A stretch of 64,000 nt of DNA from Hygrocybe punicea. Lineage: Eukaryota > Basidiomycota > Agaricomycetes > Agaricales > Hygrophoraceae. The notes under the pieces are model-generated. The model made no database searches. It saw nothing but the letters and a program-made list of their open reading frames with translations, and was not told the origin of the DNA. Positions 43,837 through 53,260 of this stretch are shown here, piece after piece; positions within the stretch are counted from its first letter, which is position 1; the number at the start of each line of letters is the position of its first letter. The stretch is from contig OY744471.1 of the NCBI GenBank assembly GCA_963556145.1, positions 1,729,590-1,793,589 of the forward strand, written 5' to 3'. The position numbers and the translations under genes are program-made.

Positions 43837-46800
43837 GCAGTCTGCATACTCCGGCACAGGATGTAGGCTGCGTTGAACCTGACTGTGCGCTACCGGAAGT
43901 AAAACTCAATGCGTCCACTCTTTCTAATGATTCCTTGACGATTTCTCTTTATCATTCTACTACGCTTATCGTTACCCTTGTGGATTGTGGATCGACGCAT
44001 TGTTTCATTGACCCGGAATTTTGTTCCCTTCACAATCTTCCTATTTTTCCTACTGCTCCGAAACGCCTCCGCTTGTTTGATGGTTCCTCCGGTGGAATCA
44101 TCGACAAATGTGTATCTATCTCTGTCCGTTTTTCTACTGGTGAAATTCTAATCTTAGAATTTTTGGTCACTCCGTTGGATCCGTCTGTTTCCGCAGTTCT
44201 TGGATATAGCTGGCTCGCCAAATACAATCCGTTGATTGACTGGGTCGAGCATAGCGTTAAATTCCGTTCTTCTGATTCCGCGCCTCCGTTGTCGACTCCG
44301 GTGCCTAGCAAGGCACCACTTCCGGACCCTCCAGTACGACCTCCGTCCCCTCCGTCCTCTCCGTCTACTCCGCCTGAACCTTCTTCACCATCCGCTTCGA
44401 AGCCTGACATCTCCTTTGTCAGCGCTCAAGCCTTTTTGCATGGTTGCAAAGTACCTGGCACTCAGGTCTTCCGTATGGAAGTCCGATTACCTGACGCCAC
44501 CGGTCGCTCTGCAAGCTACGGCCCTCCGGAGTCCTCCGAACCCTCCGTGGACCTTCACAATATCCCTGAAGAGTATCACGAATTCGCTGACGTCTTTAGC
44601 AAAACGAAGGCTTGGAACCTCCCTGAACACCGTCCTTACGACCTCAAAATTAATTTGGAGGATGGTGCAAAACCTCCTTTTGGCCTGATTTACTCTATTT
44701 CACCCTTAGAGCTCGAGACCCTTCGGGAATTCCTTGACAAGAATCTTCGGGCGGGTTTCGTCCGCTCCTCCCATTCTCCCTGCGGAGCTCCCATTCTTTT
44801 CTCTCAGAAGAAAAATGGAAGTCTTCGACTTTGCGTAGATTTCCGAGGACTCAATCGTATCACGAAGAAGGACCGCTATCCTATCCCTCTTACGGCGGAC
44901 CTTCTCGACGCTCCCCGGACTGCGCGCATTTACACTAAAATCGACCTTAAACACGCCTACCATTTAGTCCGGATTGCTGAAGGTGATGAGTGGAAAACAG
45001 CTTTCCGCACTCGCTATGGCTCGTTTGAATGGTTGGTAATTCCAGAAGGTCTTACTAATGCCCCGGCGGCCTTCCAACACTTCGTCAACGATATTTTTTC
45101 CGACCTCCTTGACGTCTCTGTCATTGTTTACCTTGACGACATCCTTATTTATTCCGATGACCCCGCTGATCATGTAGGCCATGTCCGCGAGGTCCTCCGA
45201 CGACTCCGGAAACACGGCCTCTATGCCAACGCCGAGAAGTGCTCTTTTGGCGTTGACACGGTGGAATACTTGGGTTACATTCTTTCCCCCCAAGGCCTTT
45301 CTATGGATCCTGCCAAGGTCCAAACTATCCAGGATTGGCCGGAACCCCGGAAGATCAAAGATGTTCAATCCTTCCTTGGATTCGCCAATTTTTACCGGCG
45401 TTTCATTCTGGACTATTCCTCCATCACTATTCCACTTACCCGGCTCACTCGTAAAGGGTTACAATGGAATTTCGATGGTAAGTGTCGTTCCGCCTTCAAT
45501 GACTTGAAATCCGCTTTCATTTCCGCTCCAATCCTTTCCCATTGGTCACCCGAGTTTGACACTCTGGTGGAGACTGATGCTTCCGATTACGCCGTTGCTT
45601 CCATTCTCTCCGTACGCCATCCTGACGGTGAAATTCATCTGGTTGCTTTCCGGTCTCGTACCCTTTCAGACTCGGAGTTGAACTACGATACCCATGACAA
45701 GGAACTCCTTGCCATCTTCAACGCTTTCACTGCCTGGCAGCATTATTTGGAAGGTACTGCTACTCCGGTCGACGTTATCACCGATCACAAGAATTTGGAG
45801 TACTTCTCCACCGTCCGCTTGCTTACCCGCCGTCAAGCCCGCTGGTCGGAGTTCCTTTCCCGCTTCAACTTTGTTATCCGCTTTCGCCCAGGCAGGCTTG
45901 GCACTAAGCCCAATACCCTTACTCGACGCTGGGACGTCTATGCTAAAGGGGGAGATAGCGACTACGCCAAAGCCAATCCTCACAATTTCCGCCCTGTTTT
46001 TGGGCCGGAACAATTGGCTTCGTCCCTCCGAGCGACTTCCCTCGAAGATGTAGTCCTTGGCGCCGGATTCACCATAGACATCGATTCCCTTCACTCCGAT
46101 ATCATCTCCGGACTACAGGTTGATCCTATTGCCTCCGGACATGTTTCTCGTACCACCTCCGGCCCAGATCCTCAATGGTCTATCGACGATTTAGGTTTTC
46201 TACGCCTCGATAATCGTATCTACGTCCCCGATGTCAATGACCTACGACTCCGGATTTTGCGTTCCAAACATGATCATCCTACTGCAGGACACTTCAGGCA
46301 AAATAAGACTCTCGAAATCATCTGGCGGGAATACACCTGGCCCGGACTCCGGACTTTTGTCCGTGATTACTGCAAGTCTTGCACAACCTGCGCGAGATCC
46401 AAAACCCCTCGGCATCGTCCTTACGGATTGCTTAAGCAGCTCCCTATTCCGGAGAAACCATGGAATTCAATTTCCATGGATTTCATCGAACAACTTCCGG
46501 ACTCCGAAGGATTCACGGCCATCCTAGTTGTGGTTGACCGTCTTTCCAAGCAAGGGATCTTTATTCCAACTTACGATACGATTACTTCCCCCCAACTCGC
46601 ACATCTTTTCCTTATTCACGTTTTTTCTAAGCACGGAGTTCCTAGTCACGTCACCTCCGATAGAGGCACGGAATTTGTTTCCCATTTTTTCCGGTCTCTC
46701 GGAAAGGCCCTCGACATGAAACTCCACTTTACCTCCGGTTATCATCCTGAAGGCGATGGCCAAACGGAACGCGTCAATCAAACCCTTGAGCAATATCTCC

Positions 46801-47552
46801 GCGTTTATTGCAATTATCAGCAAGATAATTGGTCGTCCCTCCTTCCTCTTGCGGAATTTGCTTACAACAACGCTCCAAACGCCACTACCGGAGTTTCTCC
46901 TTTCTTTGCCAATAAAGGTTACCACCCTAACCTTTCCGTTCACCCGGAGCGCGACCTCTCCTCCGCCCACGCACGAAAATTCGCTGTGGACCTCGATGAG
47001 TTACATCAACAACTTCGACAAACCATCTCTGAGGCACAACAACGTTATCAACACTACGCGGACTTGAAGCGCGCTCCGCCTCCGAACTTCAAGGTTTCGG
47101 ATTCCGTCTACGTCAAAGCTGAGCATTTCCGGACTACTAGACCCTCCAAGAAACTTTCTGAGAAGAACTTGGGGCCTTTTGAAGTTATTGCTAAGGCCGG
47201 TACTCACTCATATACCCTCCGTCTTCTGGAGGCTCTCCGCTCTGTTCACCCGGTCTATCATGTCTCTCAGCTCGAACCGGCGACTCCGAATACCATTCCT
47301 AACCGTGTCCAACCTCTGCCTCCTCCGATCGTTGTCGATGGAGAACCGGAGTTTGAGATCTCCGAAATACTCGATTCCAAGATCGACAACCGCCGTCGTG
47401 CTTGCAAGCTACTGTACCTTGTACGTTGGGAGGGCTACGAAGGCACTGACGAAGAAACTTCTTGGATCTTGGCCTCCGAACTTGGACATGCTACTGAGCT
47501 CGTTTCGGACTTTCACTCCGCTTATCCTTCGAAACCGGGCCCGTCCTATTAA
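43830..47552 (+). CDS. pol: Pol polyprotein of copy 2: PR-RT-RNase H-IN-chromodomain
   Basis: Open from the gag stop (-1 frame) to 47552, about 1240 aa. Protease: TLVDCGSTHCFIDPE, with D-C-G instead of the usual D-S/T-G. Reverse transcriptase: FSQKKNGSLRLCVDFRGLNR, KIDLKHAYHLVRIAEGDEWK, YLDDILIYSDD. RNase H: DTLVETDASDYAVASILS and LNYDTHDKELLAIFNAF. Integrase: HHCC motif (HPTAGH..CKSCTTC), SMDFIEQLPDSEGFTAILV, HVTSDRGTEFVSHFFRSLGK, HPEGDGQTERVNQTLEQYLR. A GPF-type KNLGPFEVIAKAG and a chromodomain, EFEISEILDSKIDNRR then YLVRWEGYEGTDEETSW, end the protein; the latter probably steers integration to modified chromatin. No stops. Confidence 0.95.
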   Translation: MESSLHTPAQDVGCVEPDCALPEVKLNASTLSNDSLTISLYHSTTLIVTLVDCGSTHCFIDPEFCSLHNLPIFPTAPKRLRLFDGSSGGIIDKCVSISVRFSTGEILILEFLVTPLDPSVSAVLGYSWLAKYNPLIDWVEHSVKFRSSDSAPPLSTPVPSKAPLPDPPVRPPSPPSSPSTPPEPSSPSASKPDISFVSAQAFLHGCKVPGTQVFRMEVRLPDATGRSASYGPPESSEPSVDLHNIPEEYHEFADVFSKTKAWNLPEHRPYDLKINLEDGAKPPFGLIYSISPLELETLREFLDKNLRAGFVRSSHSPCGAPILFSQKKNGSLRLCVDFRGLNRITKKDRYPIPLTADLLDAPRTARIYTKIDLKHAYHLVRIAEGDEWKTAFRTRYGSFEWLVIPEGLTNAPAAFQHFVNDIFSDLLDVSVIVYLDDILIYSDDPADHVGHVREVLRRLRKHGLYANAEKCSFGVDTVEYLGYILSPQGLSMDPAKVQTIQDWPEPRKIKDVQSFLGFANFYRRFILDYSSITIPLTRLTRKGLQWNFDGKCRSAFNDLKSAFISAPILSHWSPEFDTLVETDASDYAVASILSVRHPDGEIHLVAFRSRTLSDSELNYDTHDKELLAIFNAFTAWQHYLEGTATPVDVITDHKNLEYFSTVRLLTRRQARWSEFLSRFNFVIRFRPGRLGTKPNTLTRRWDVYAKGGDSDYAKANPHNFRPVFGPEQLASSLRATSLEDVVLGAGFTIDIDSLHSDIISGLQVDPIASGHVSRTTSGPDPQWSIDDLGFLRLDNRIYVPDVNDLRLRILRSKHDHPTAGHFRQNKTLEIIWREYTWPGLRTFVRDYCKSCTTCARSKTPRHRPYGLLKQLPIPEKPWNSISMDFIEQLPDSEGFTAILVVVDRLSKQGIFIPTYDTITSPQLAHLFLIHVFSKHGVPSHVTSDRGTEFVSHFFRSLGKALDMKLHFTSGYHPEGDGQTERVNQTLEQYLRVYCNYQQDNWSSLLPLAEFAYNNAPNATTGVSPFFANKGYHPNLSVHPERDLSSAHARKFAVDLDELHQQLRQTISEAQQRYQHYADLKRAPPPNFKVSDSVYVKAEHFRTTRPSKKLSEKNLGPFEVIAKAGTHSYTLRLLEALRSVHPVYHVSQLEPATPNTIPNRVQPLPPPIVVDGEPEFEISEILDSKIDNRRRACKLLYLVRWEGYEGTDEETSWILASELGHATELVSDFHSAYPSKPGPSY

Positions 47553-47583
47553 TTCTGTCTATTTACGATTTTCGCAGACTGTT

Positions 47584-48417
47584 TCAAGGTTTTCCTCCTT
47601 TCCCCAAAAAATCCCCCTCTTCCCACTCCGTTTCCGTCTCCTCCGGCGCGATGTCCTCGGACTCCGGAGTGTACTTCCGGAGCTCGTATGAATTATCTCT
47701 GAGGAACTCTAAGTTCCTCAGATGGTCGGCCCATTGAGCCGCATGTTCGCGGAGATCCTCCACGGTGTCCCATACCCCCTCGCATGCCTCCGCGACCCGT
47801 CCCAACATCGCCGTGTTTTCTTCTGTCGCCCGGAGCAGCTTGTGAAGAAGCTGCTCCGTCCTCGTCAGCGGTTTCTTTACCGCGGGCTCCACTCCGCGGT
47901 ACTCCGATCCGGATTCCTCCTTTTCCTCCTTTTTCTTTTTCTTCTTCACTCCACCCTCTTCACCATCTACCTCGCATCGCGCTTTTCTCTTCTTGCATGC
48001 ATCGCAACTCCGCGCCTTTCCGGACGCGGGCCACACGCAGTTTTCCCGGCGTTCCGCGCACGCCTTGCATTGTACGGCCCTGCTTCTGTAGTCAACTCCG
48101 GTCTTTCATTTATGTGCCTTTGCTTACCCGTCTCTTTTTCTCTTCCCCTTCTCCGCACTTGAGGGCCCCTCCTCCGCCGCCTCCACTTTCTTTTTCTCCT
48201 CCTCCGCCGCCGTTTTCTTCTTCATTTCCTCCTCCACCCTTTTCATCGCCTCCGCCTGGATCTTCTGTCTCCTCTCCTCTTCCGCCTTCTTCCTCTCGTC
48301 CTCCGCTTTTCTCCGTTCTTCTGCCTCCTCTTTCGCCCTCATTTCGGCGAATTCGCGCTCCATCTCCTTGATGCGCGTGGCTATCTCTTGCGAGGACGAT
48401 AATTGCGAGGACGACAT
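47584..48417 (-). CDS. Antisense accessory gene of copy 2: coiled coil plus cysteine cluster
   Basis: Exon 1 (48417-48128) starts MSSSQLSSSQEIATRIKEME and is a charged coiled coil (about 90 aa of E/K/R/A heptads). A 42-bp intron (48127-48086, GTAAGC...CTACAG) joins it in frame to exon 2 (48085-47584): SRAVQCKACAERRENCVWP, then KARSCDACKKRKARCEVDG, a CxxC(x7)C...CxxC(x6)C cysteine arrangement followed by basic KKKKKKEEKEESG. A helical part with HKLLRATEENTAMLGRVAEA follows, and an acidic end TETEWEEGDFLGKGG. TATAAAA lies 31-37 bases upstream (48454-48448). Total about 263 aa. The arrangement resembles fungal Zn-cluster DNA-binding proteins. The gene sits between pol and the LTR and also occurs in copy 1. 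Confidence 0.75.
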
Positions 48418-48447
48418 TTTTTGGGTTGTCTCCTGGCCAGGAGTTTG

Positions 48448-48454
48448 TTTTATA
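48448..48454 (-). promoter_or_regulatory. TATA box for the antisense gene
   Basis: TATAAAA on the minus strand, about 35 bases before the ATG at 48417. Copy 1 has TATAAAC at the matching place (37264-37258). A CCTGGCCAGG palindrome lies between TATA and ATG. Confidence 0.6.
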
Positions 48455-49060
48455 CCGTAGGCCCTCCGCTTTGAACTCCGCTGCGGTTCTCCCTTTGTTC
48501 CACAGGCGTCTCAAGGGTTCGACGCTAAGGGGGAGATACTGTCATATCCCATGCAGCTCCGCTGGATTCCGACGAACTCCGCTCCGGACTTTTCCGCCGA
48601 CTTATCTTATCTTATCTTATCTTATCTTCTCGCGTACGTTATTGTTCTTCTCTTGTTAATTACTATTCTTCCCCATCTCCGTTTACTCCGACCTCCTTTT
48701 CTCTTCCTCCCCTTTGTTTACTTGTCACCGTACATAGCAACCTTTTATCCCTTTTATTTTCTTCCGAACTCCGGTCCTCTTTCCGGAGTTCATATTGTCT
48801 TCACGTCTCCAAGGACATGACAATTAGTCTACCAAGTATATAAACTAGAACTACAATGTCCTGTAACTCCGTTCAGAAAATCAACTTGAGTTCCTTATTT
48901 CTTACCCACTCTCAAACTTAAGACTTTCCCTTAAGCTCATTAATTATCTTAGTACTTAGTCCGGAACTCCGGACTAACTCCGCTCCGTCCACGTCTTCTC
49001 AATACGACTTAAGGAAGTAGTGAACCTACTTCAAGAGTTGACGTCTCCGCTCCTCCGAAG

Positions 49061-50485
49061 TAGTGTTGCCGTAGTTCGGTTCCGAACCTAGCCGAACCCG
49101 GTTCAAACCCCGAACCAAACCCTAGGTTCAGTCTAAGTTCAGCCAAGTGCTGAACCGGACCGCAGGTTCAGTTCCGGGTTTCGAGGCCTGCCGGATTTCC
49201 TGAACGGCTCCAAACCGCGTCCAAACCGCGAACGCGGATATTTTTAAGGTATTTATTTCATTTATTTTTCGCATTCCTTTACTTACTTTTTCGTGTTAAA
49301 CGGTATCATGTGACCATTACAGGTAGCTTTCTTCACCAACAGGCAACAACGCAAGGCCAATGAACGCGACACAATGTCGCGTTCATGAACACAGGTACGT
49401 ATTTTACTTTCCTGAACTTTACTAATGTTGCCTGCTACAGGAAGCTCGACCGCTGGAGAGGTACCGAGGTACCTCTCCGGGGGCTCACGCAGGACTCGAG
49501 GTGGAAGTCGACTGGATAGGATAGGAATGGGTCTCTCTACTACATCAGGAAGGCTACTAACTAGGTCAACCGTGGGAACCCAGTCACGTGACTGCCAGGT
49601 CCCACTACTCCACCGCGACCGCAGTGTGACCACACCCACGGCCGCGAGATGACCACCCAACGCCAACCCAATGCCAATGGACGCGTGACAGCTGCAACAC
49701 CACCACCACCACCACCACCAGCGGCGGCAACAACAACGGCAACGACAACCACGACGGCCAGCAGCAGCAGCAGCAATGCCGGCAGCAGCAGCAGTGGCAA
49801 CGGCAACGGCAACGGCAGCGGCAGCAGCAACGGCCACGACAGCAGCGGCAGCAGTGGCAGCAGCAACGGCGACGGCAGCAGGAGCAGCGCTGGCAGCGGC
49901 AGCAACGACGGCAGCAACGGCGGCAACAGCAGCAGCAGCAGCAGCAGCAACAGCGGCAGCGGCAACGGCGACAGCAGCAGCAGCGGCAGCAGCAACGGCG
50001 ACAGCAGCAGCAGCGGCAGCAGCAACGGCGACGGCAGCAGGAGCAGCGCCGGCAGCGGCAGCAACGATGGCAGCAACGACGGCAGCAACGACAGCAGCAG
50101 CAGTATCAGCAGCAACGGCGGCAACAGCAGCAACGGCGGCAACAGCAGCAGCAGCGCCGGCAATGCCACGCAGGGACCACGGGACAAGACCCCCCATCCC
50201 TCCACATCCCTTGGGGACACCGGAGGGCTCCCCCGCACCCATCTACCTCGCGAAGTGCAGCGCCGTATCTATTGATACGCGCCTGCCATTTGCGAGGAGA
50301 ACGGACGGGGTGAGCCCACCTCGGTCTGGGTTTCAGACCGCGTCTGAACCCAGACCAAACGCGAAGAGACGGTTCGACGCCGTCTGGGTCCGGGTTTGGC
50401 CATGCGCCAAACTGGACCCGAAGTTCAGTTCGCGGTTCCGCCAAAAAGGGTCGGAACCGGACCGAACTGAACTTCGGCAACACTA
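49061..50485 (+). mobile_element. CAG-rich hAT-like element, copy A, inside the 3' LTR of gypsy copy 2
   Basis: Ends TAGTGTTGCCGTAG and CTTCGGCAACACTA. An exact 8-bp duplication CTCCGAAG lies at 49053-49060 and 50486-50493, verified against the uninterrupted 5' LTR. Plus-strand order: leader with CGTGTTAAACGGTATCATG (about 49290), palindrome 49362-49384, donor GTACGT (49395), branch TTTACTAATG, acceptor GCTACAG (about 49440), then a CAG/GGC-rich exon to about 50170. No transposase, so it must be moved in trans. Confidence 0.92.
49440..50275 (+). other. Low-complexity exon of element A
   Basis: After the intron there is about 250 bp not found in copy B, then triplet-rich sequence open in two plus frames. 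One reads MTTQRQPNANGRVTAATPPP then TTTTTASSSSSNAGSSSSGN, the same S/N/G frame as in copy B; the other is an A/T chain (263 aa). Shared peptide bias between copies may simply follow from the DNA repeat. Confidence 0.4.
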
Positions 50486-50818
50486 CTCCGAAGAACTCCG
50501 ATCCTTCCGGAGTTGCACGCCTTTAACAGATTCCGACAAAAAGAAAGTATGCCTTGATTTTCAATAACATACACAAACAAAGCGACTCAAAACCTTGCAA
50601 ATCAAACTCCTCAGCACAGACATCACTGATTGCTGCAAAAACTTGGGATCTCACCCTTAGTAATATCTAAAACACTTCTCAGGAAGCTAATTTTTGTATT
50701 TCCTCCTAGATGTCTTGCAAATCGAATTCCGGAGTCATTCTTTCCTCATTTGATTGTGCATTGTCACAAAAAGATCACATCATGTGATCTTTGCAGATTA
50801 TGGATGACACCTACCTTA

Positions 50819-51868
50819 CCTTTATGATGTTGGAGTCGTCAATGTATATTATGCCGAATTCCCCTCTTTTTTCATTCATCGTGTCGAGCTGACTTGAGTT
50901 GTATATTATGTAGCATATCTGTGAGAAGGGGTCTCCTTGGTCCAGCCCGTTGTCAATATCAAATGGCATAGAGGTGAAGTCATCGAATGTAAGCACTTGT
51001 TAGAGGCGTGCAACTCCGGAAGGATTGGAGTTCTTCGGAGGAGCAGAGATGTCAACTCTTGAAGTAGGTTCACTACTTCCTTAAGTCGTATTGAGAAGAC
51101 GTGGACGGAGCGGAGTTAGTCCAGAGTTCCGGACTAAGTACTAAGATAATTAATGAGCTTAAGGGAAAGCCTTAAGTTTGAGAGTGGGTAAGAAATAAGG
51201 AACTCAAGTTGATTTTCTGAATGGAGTTACAGGACATTGTAGTTCTAGTTTATATACTTGGTAAACTAATTGTCATGTCCTTGGAGACGTGAAGACAATA
51301 TGAACTCCGGAAAGAGGACTGGAGTTCGGAAGAAAATAAAAGGGATAAAAGGTTGCTATGTACGGTGACAAGTAAACAAAGGGGAGGAAGAGAAAAGGAG
51401 GTCGGAGTAAACGGAGATGGGGAAGAATAGTAATTAACAAGAGAAGAACAATAACGTACGCGAGAAGATAAGATAAGATGGGTCGGCGGAAAAGTCCGGA
51501 GCGGAGTTCGTCGGAATCCAGCAGAGCTGCATGGGATATGACAGCACTGTACATCGTTTCTCCAATCGCCGCTCCATCCACTCCGTGATCTCAATTGGTA
51601 TGCCTTGCATTTTCATATCGTGCATTAACCGGTCGATCGCCATACTGGGGAAAGCCCCTTTCACGTCCAGCGAGAGTAGTGATGCTACTTTACCTTTTCT
51701 CCACGCGTCCTTCACTATTTTGACAAGGTATAGTAGGGCATCGGTCGCACTTCGTCCTGGCCTCCCGCCAAAGTGGCATGGCGGGATCATGCCTGTCTTT
51801 TCGCACATACATACGACGTCCTCCGTTACGCATGCGTTCAGGAGCCTTGTGTACCCGTTTGACAGCAC
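50819..51868 (-). pseudogene. LINE reverse transcriptase, central part
   Basis: Before the solo LTR: LSNGYTRLLNACVTEDVVCM, MIPPCHFGGRPGRSATDALL, ASLLSLDVKGAFPSMAIDRL (first catalytic D), then ITEWMERRLEKRCTV. After it: LTFDDFTSMPFDIDNGLDQG with DPFSQICYIIYNS, then FGIIYIDDSNIIKV (catalytic DD). The domain is complete once insertions are subtracted. Confidence 0.8.
50998..51543 (-). mobile_element. Solo LTR of the copy-2 gypsy family
   Basis: Reverse-oriented LTR (TGTTAGAGG...GATATGACA on the plus strand), 546 bp, with exact 5-bp duplication GCACT at 50993-50997 and 51544-51548. There is no internal sequence, so it was left by recombination between two LTRs. It interrupts the LINE reverse transcriptase between RCTV and LTFDDFTSMPF. 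Confidence 0.95.
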
Positions 51869-51890
51869 TACGGGTCTCCATGGTCCCGGT

Positions 51891-52787
51891 GTAGAGGGTC
51901 GACGTCCCTCTGAGTCCGTATCATCAATATATCACGAATCCGGACCAACCCATTGCCGCCATTCGACTTGCATTCGAACCCGACGTAACCCGACGTGACG
52001 TGACGTGATGTGACCCGACGTGACCGACGTAACCCGACACATGCCACTTTGTGATGGCCGCTTTTGTGCTAAATCCGGCAGCCTCAAACCCCTCCGAGTT
52101 CCAATTCCAGGAGATGGATCTCTTCGGACTCAATCCCCGACTTCGGATTTACTTTATTTATGCATCCCCTCGTCCTCTCGGAGATATGTAGGACTTTCTA
52201 GATCTTTTCCTTGCATATTCGTTTTCCCCTCCATTTCCTGTCTTCGTTGCTTTGCAACCCCCCTTTCCACATCCCCATTCCAACCTTTCTTTGTAGCTTA
52301 CCATCGGCTGAAGTAGACATGTCCGAAAGTAGATTACTGTTTCCTGTACTATAAATACAGTCCCCGACGACCGTACAAAATAACATACCCTTAGTCCCCA
52401 TTCCCCTTTAGTCAGAATCGTCTTTTAATCCCTTTAAATGCTCGTCCATGTAGATCCTTAGCTTTTTATAGTCCACTTCGTCGTCTTTATCATTGTTCCC
52501 ATATATTCGTTCATCGTTTCCGACCCGACCCGACCCGACCCGCCGTACCCAACATCGTCGGCATCGTCGGGTTCTTTATTATTTGTCCGTTTTCACTCTG
52601 TTCATCGCCGGCTTCATCGTTATTAGTCCAGTTTTACGCGGCGGCTTTACTTTTACTAACATTCCCTTCTTTTTACTTCTATTCCCGACACTGATTTATC
52701 CAGTCACTTCTACGCTGACACCCACAGGTTAGGATCTTTATATATTTCTTTATATAGTTCCGAAGCCACCAAGAACCCGCATCTACA
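51891..52787 (+). mobile_element. Solo LTR of family B (897 bp) at CCGG
   Basis: TGTAGAGGGTCGACGTCCCT at the start forms a hairpin; the end is GCATCTACA. CCGG is present on both sides (51887-51890 and 52788-52791). TATAAATA at about 52351 and a (CCGAC)n run at about 52520-52545. It splits the LINE frame between LNYAVP and the sequence that continues GPWRPV-like on the other side. Confidence 0.8.
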
Positions 52788-53260
52788 CCGGCACTGCATA
52801 ATTCAATTTCCCTGGCTTTTTGAGTACCGGCATTTCCGTTGCTGCCCATTGTTCTGGGTATATCTTGAGTGTGAACGTAGCCCAGAATATTGGGCCCAGG
52901 AATGGCACTATCATTTCACGAGCCTGTATGAAAACCGCATTAGGGATTGTGCCCGCCCTTGTTGCTTTTTTGGGTTTCATTCTTCGGATTGCCTGGTGTA
53001 TTTGTTCATCGGTGATTAGTTCGAAATCCCACGCAGGTGGGGGGTATTCTGGCTGCGCTGGGACTGAAGTTGTCAGCGGTTTAGCAGGGAAGAACGTTTC
53101 ATAGAACCATTTGCTTTTCTCCTCATTGCTCACTGCCTCCCTTGTTTTGCCAGTGGTTGTGCTTGTCTCTCTAAGCGTCGGAATTCTCACCCTTCCTCCA
53201 TCAGACGCCGGTCCCGTTGATACGCAGCGCACGTCCCTAAGCACGGAAACCCTCTATTGG
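52788..53260 (-). pseudogene. LINE reverse transcriptase, N-terminal part
   Basis: SNEEKSKWFYETFFPAKPLT, EQIHQAIRRMKPKKATRAGT with IPNAVFIQAREMIVPFLGPI, and YPEQWAATEMPVLKKPGKLN: the finger region of a LINE reverse transcriptase. Open until the LTR insertion. No endonuclease domain upstream. Confidence 0.75.

Larger units (their letters stand above)
42059..50528 (+). mobile_element. Chromovirus-type Ty3/gypsy retrotransposon, copy 2 (near intact)
   Basis: LTRs of 556 bp at 42059-42614 and 48540-50528 (556 bp after subtracting the inserted element). Target duplication GATTC at 42054-42058 and 50529-50533. It has a complete gag frame, a complete pol frame, an antisense gene (47584-48417) and a purine tract (48527-48539). 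The LTRs differ at roughly ten positions, mostly CG to TG/CA, so insertion is fairly recent. A hAT-like element later entered the 3' LTR. Confidence 0.97.
41691..50816. mobile_element. TA-duplicating DNA element (651 bp net) inside the LINE
   Basis: AGGTAGGTGTCATCC...AAAGATCAC at 41691-41723 is repeated inverted at 50784-50816, with TA at 41689-41690 and 50817-50818. Removing the element and one TA joins LINE codons AAG GTA GGG GAG in frame. TA duplication and about 33-bp perfect terminal repeats suggest a Tc1/mariner-type MITE. Its interior (41724-42058 and 50534-50783) is non-coding and was entered by gypsy copy 2. Confidence 0.85.
39650..53260 (-). mobile_element. Tad-like LINE with RNase H, 5'-truncated and multiply interrupted
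   Basis: Removing the insertions leaves about 2.75 kb on the minus strand: reverse transcriptase N-terminal part (53244-52792), central part (51868-51544), YIDD region (50996-50819), then from 41688 the C-terminal part, RNase H and a cysteine-histidine motif. The ORF stop is at 39988. The 3' end has AATAAA (39686-39681) five bases before a 26-base poly(A) (39675-39650). Insertions: LTR-B 51891-52787, solo LTR 50998-51543 and the TA element 41691-50816. ORF1 and endonuclease are absent. Confidence 0.85.

Noticed and set aside
52500..52550. (CCGAC)n and the GGGTAT runs at 18780 or 58750 as telomeric DNA
   Set aside because: Short, impure and inside LTR or hAT-like elements; no TTAGGG array is present.
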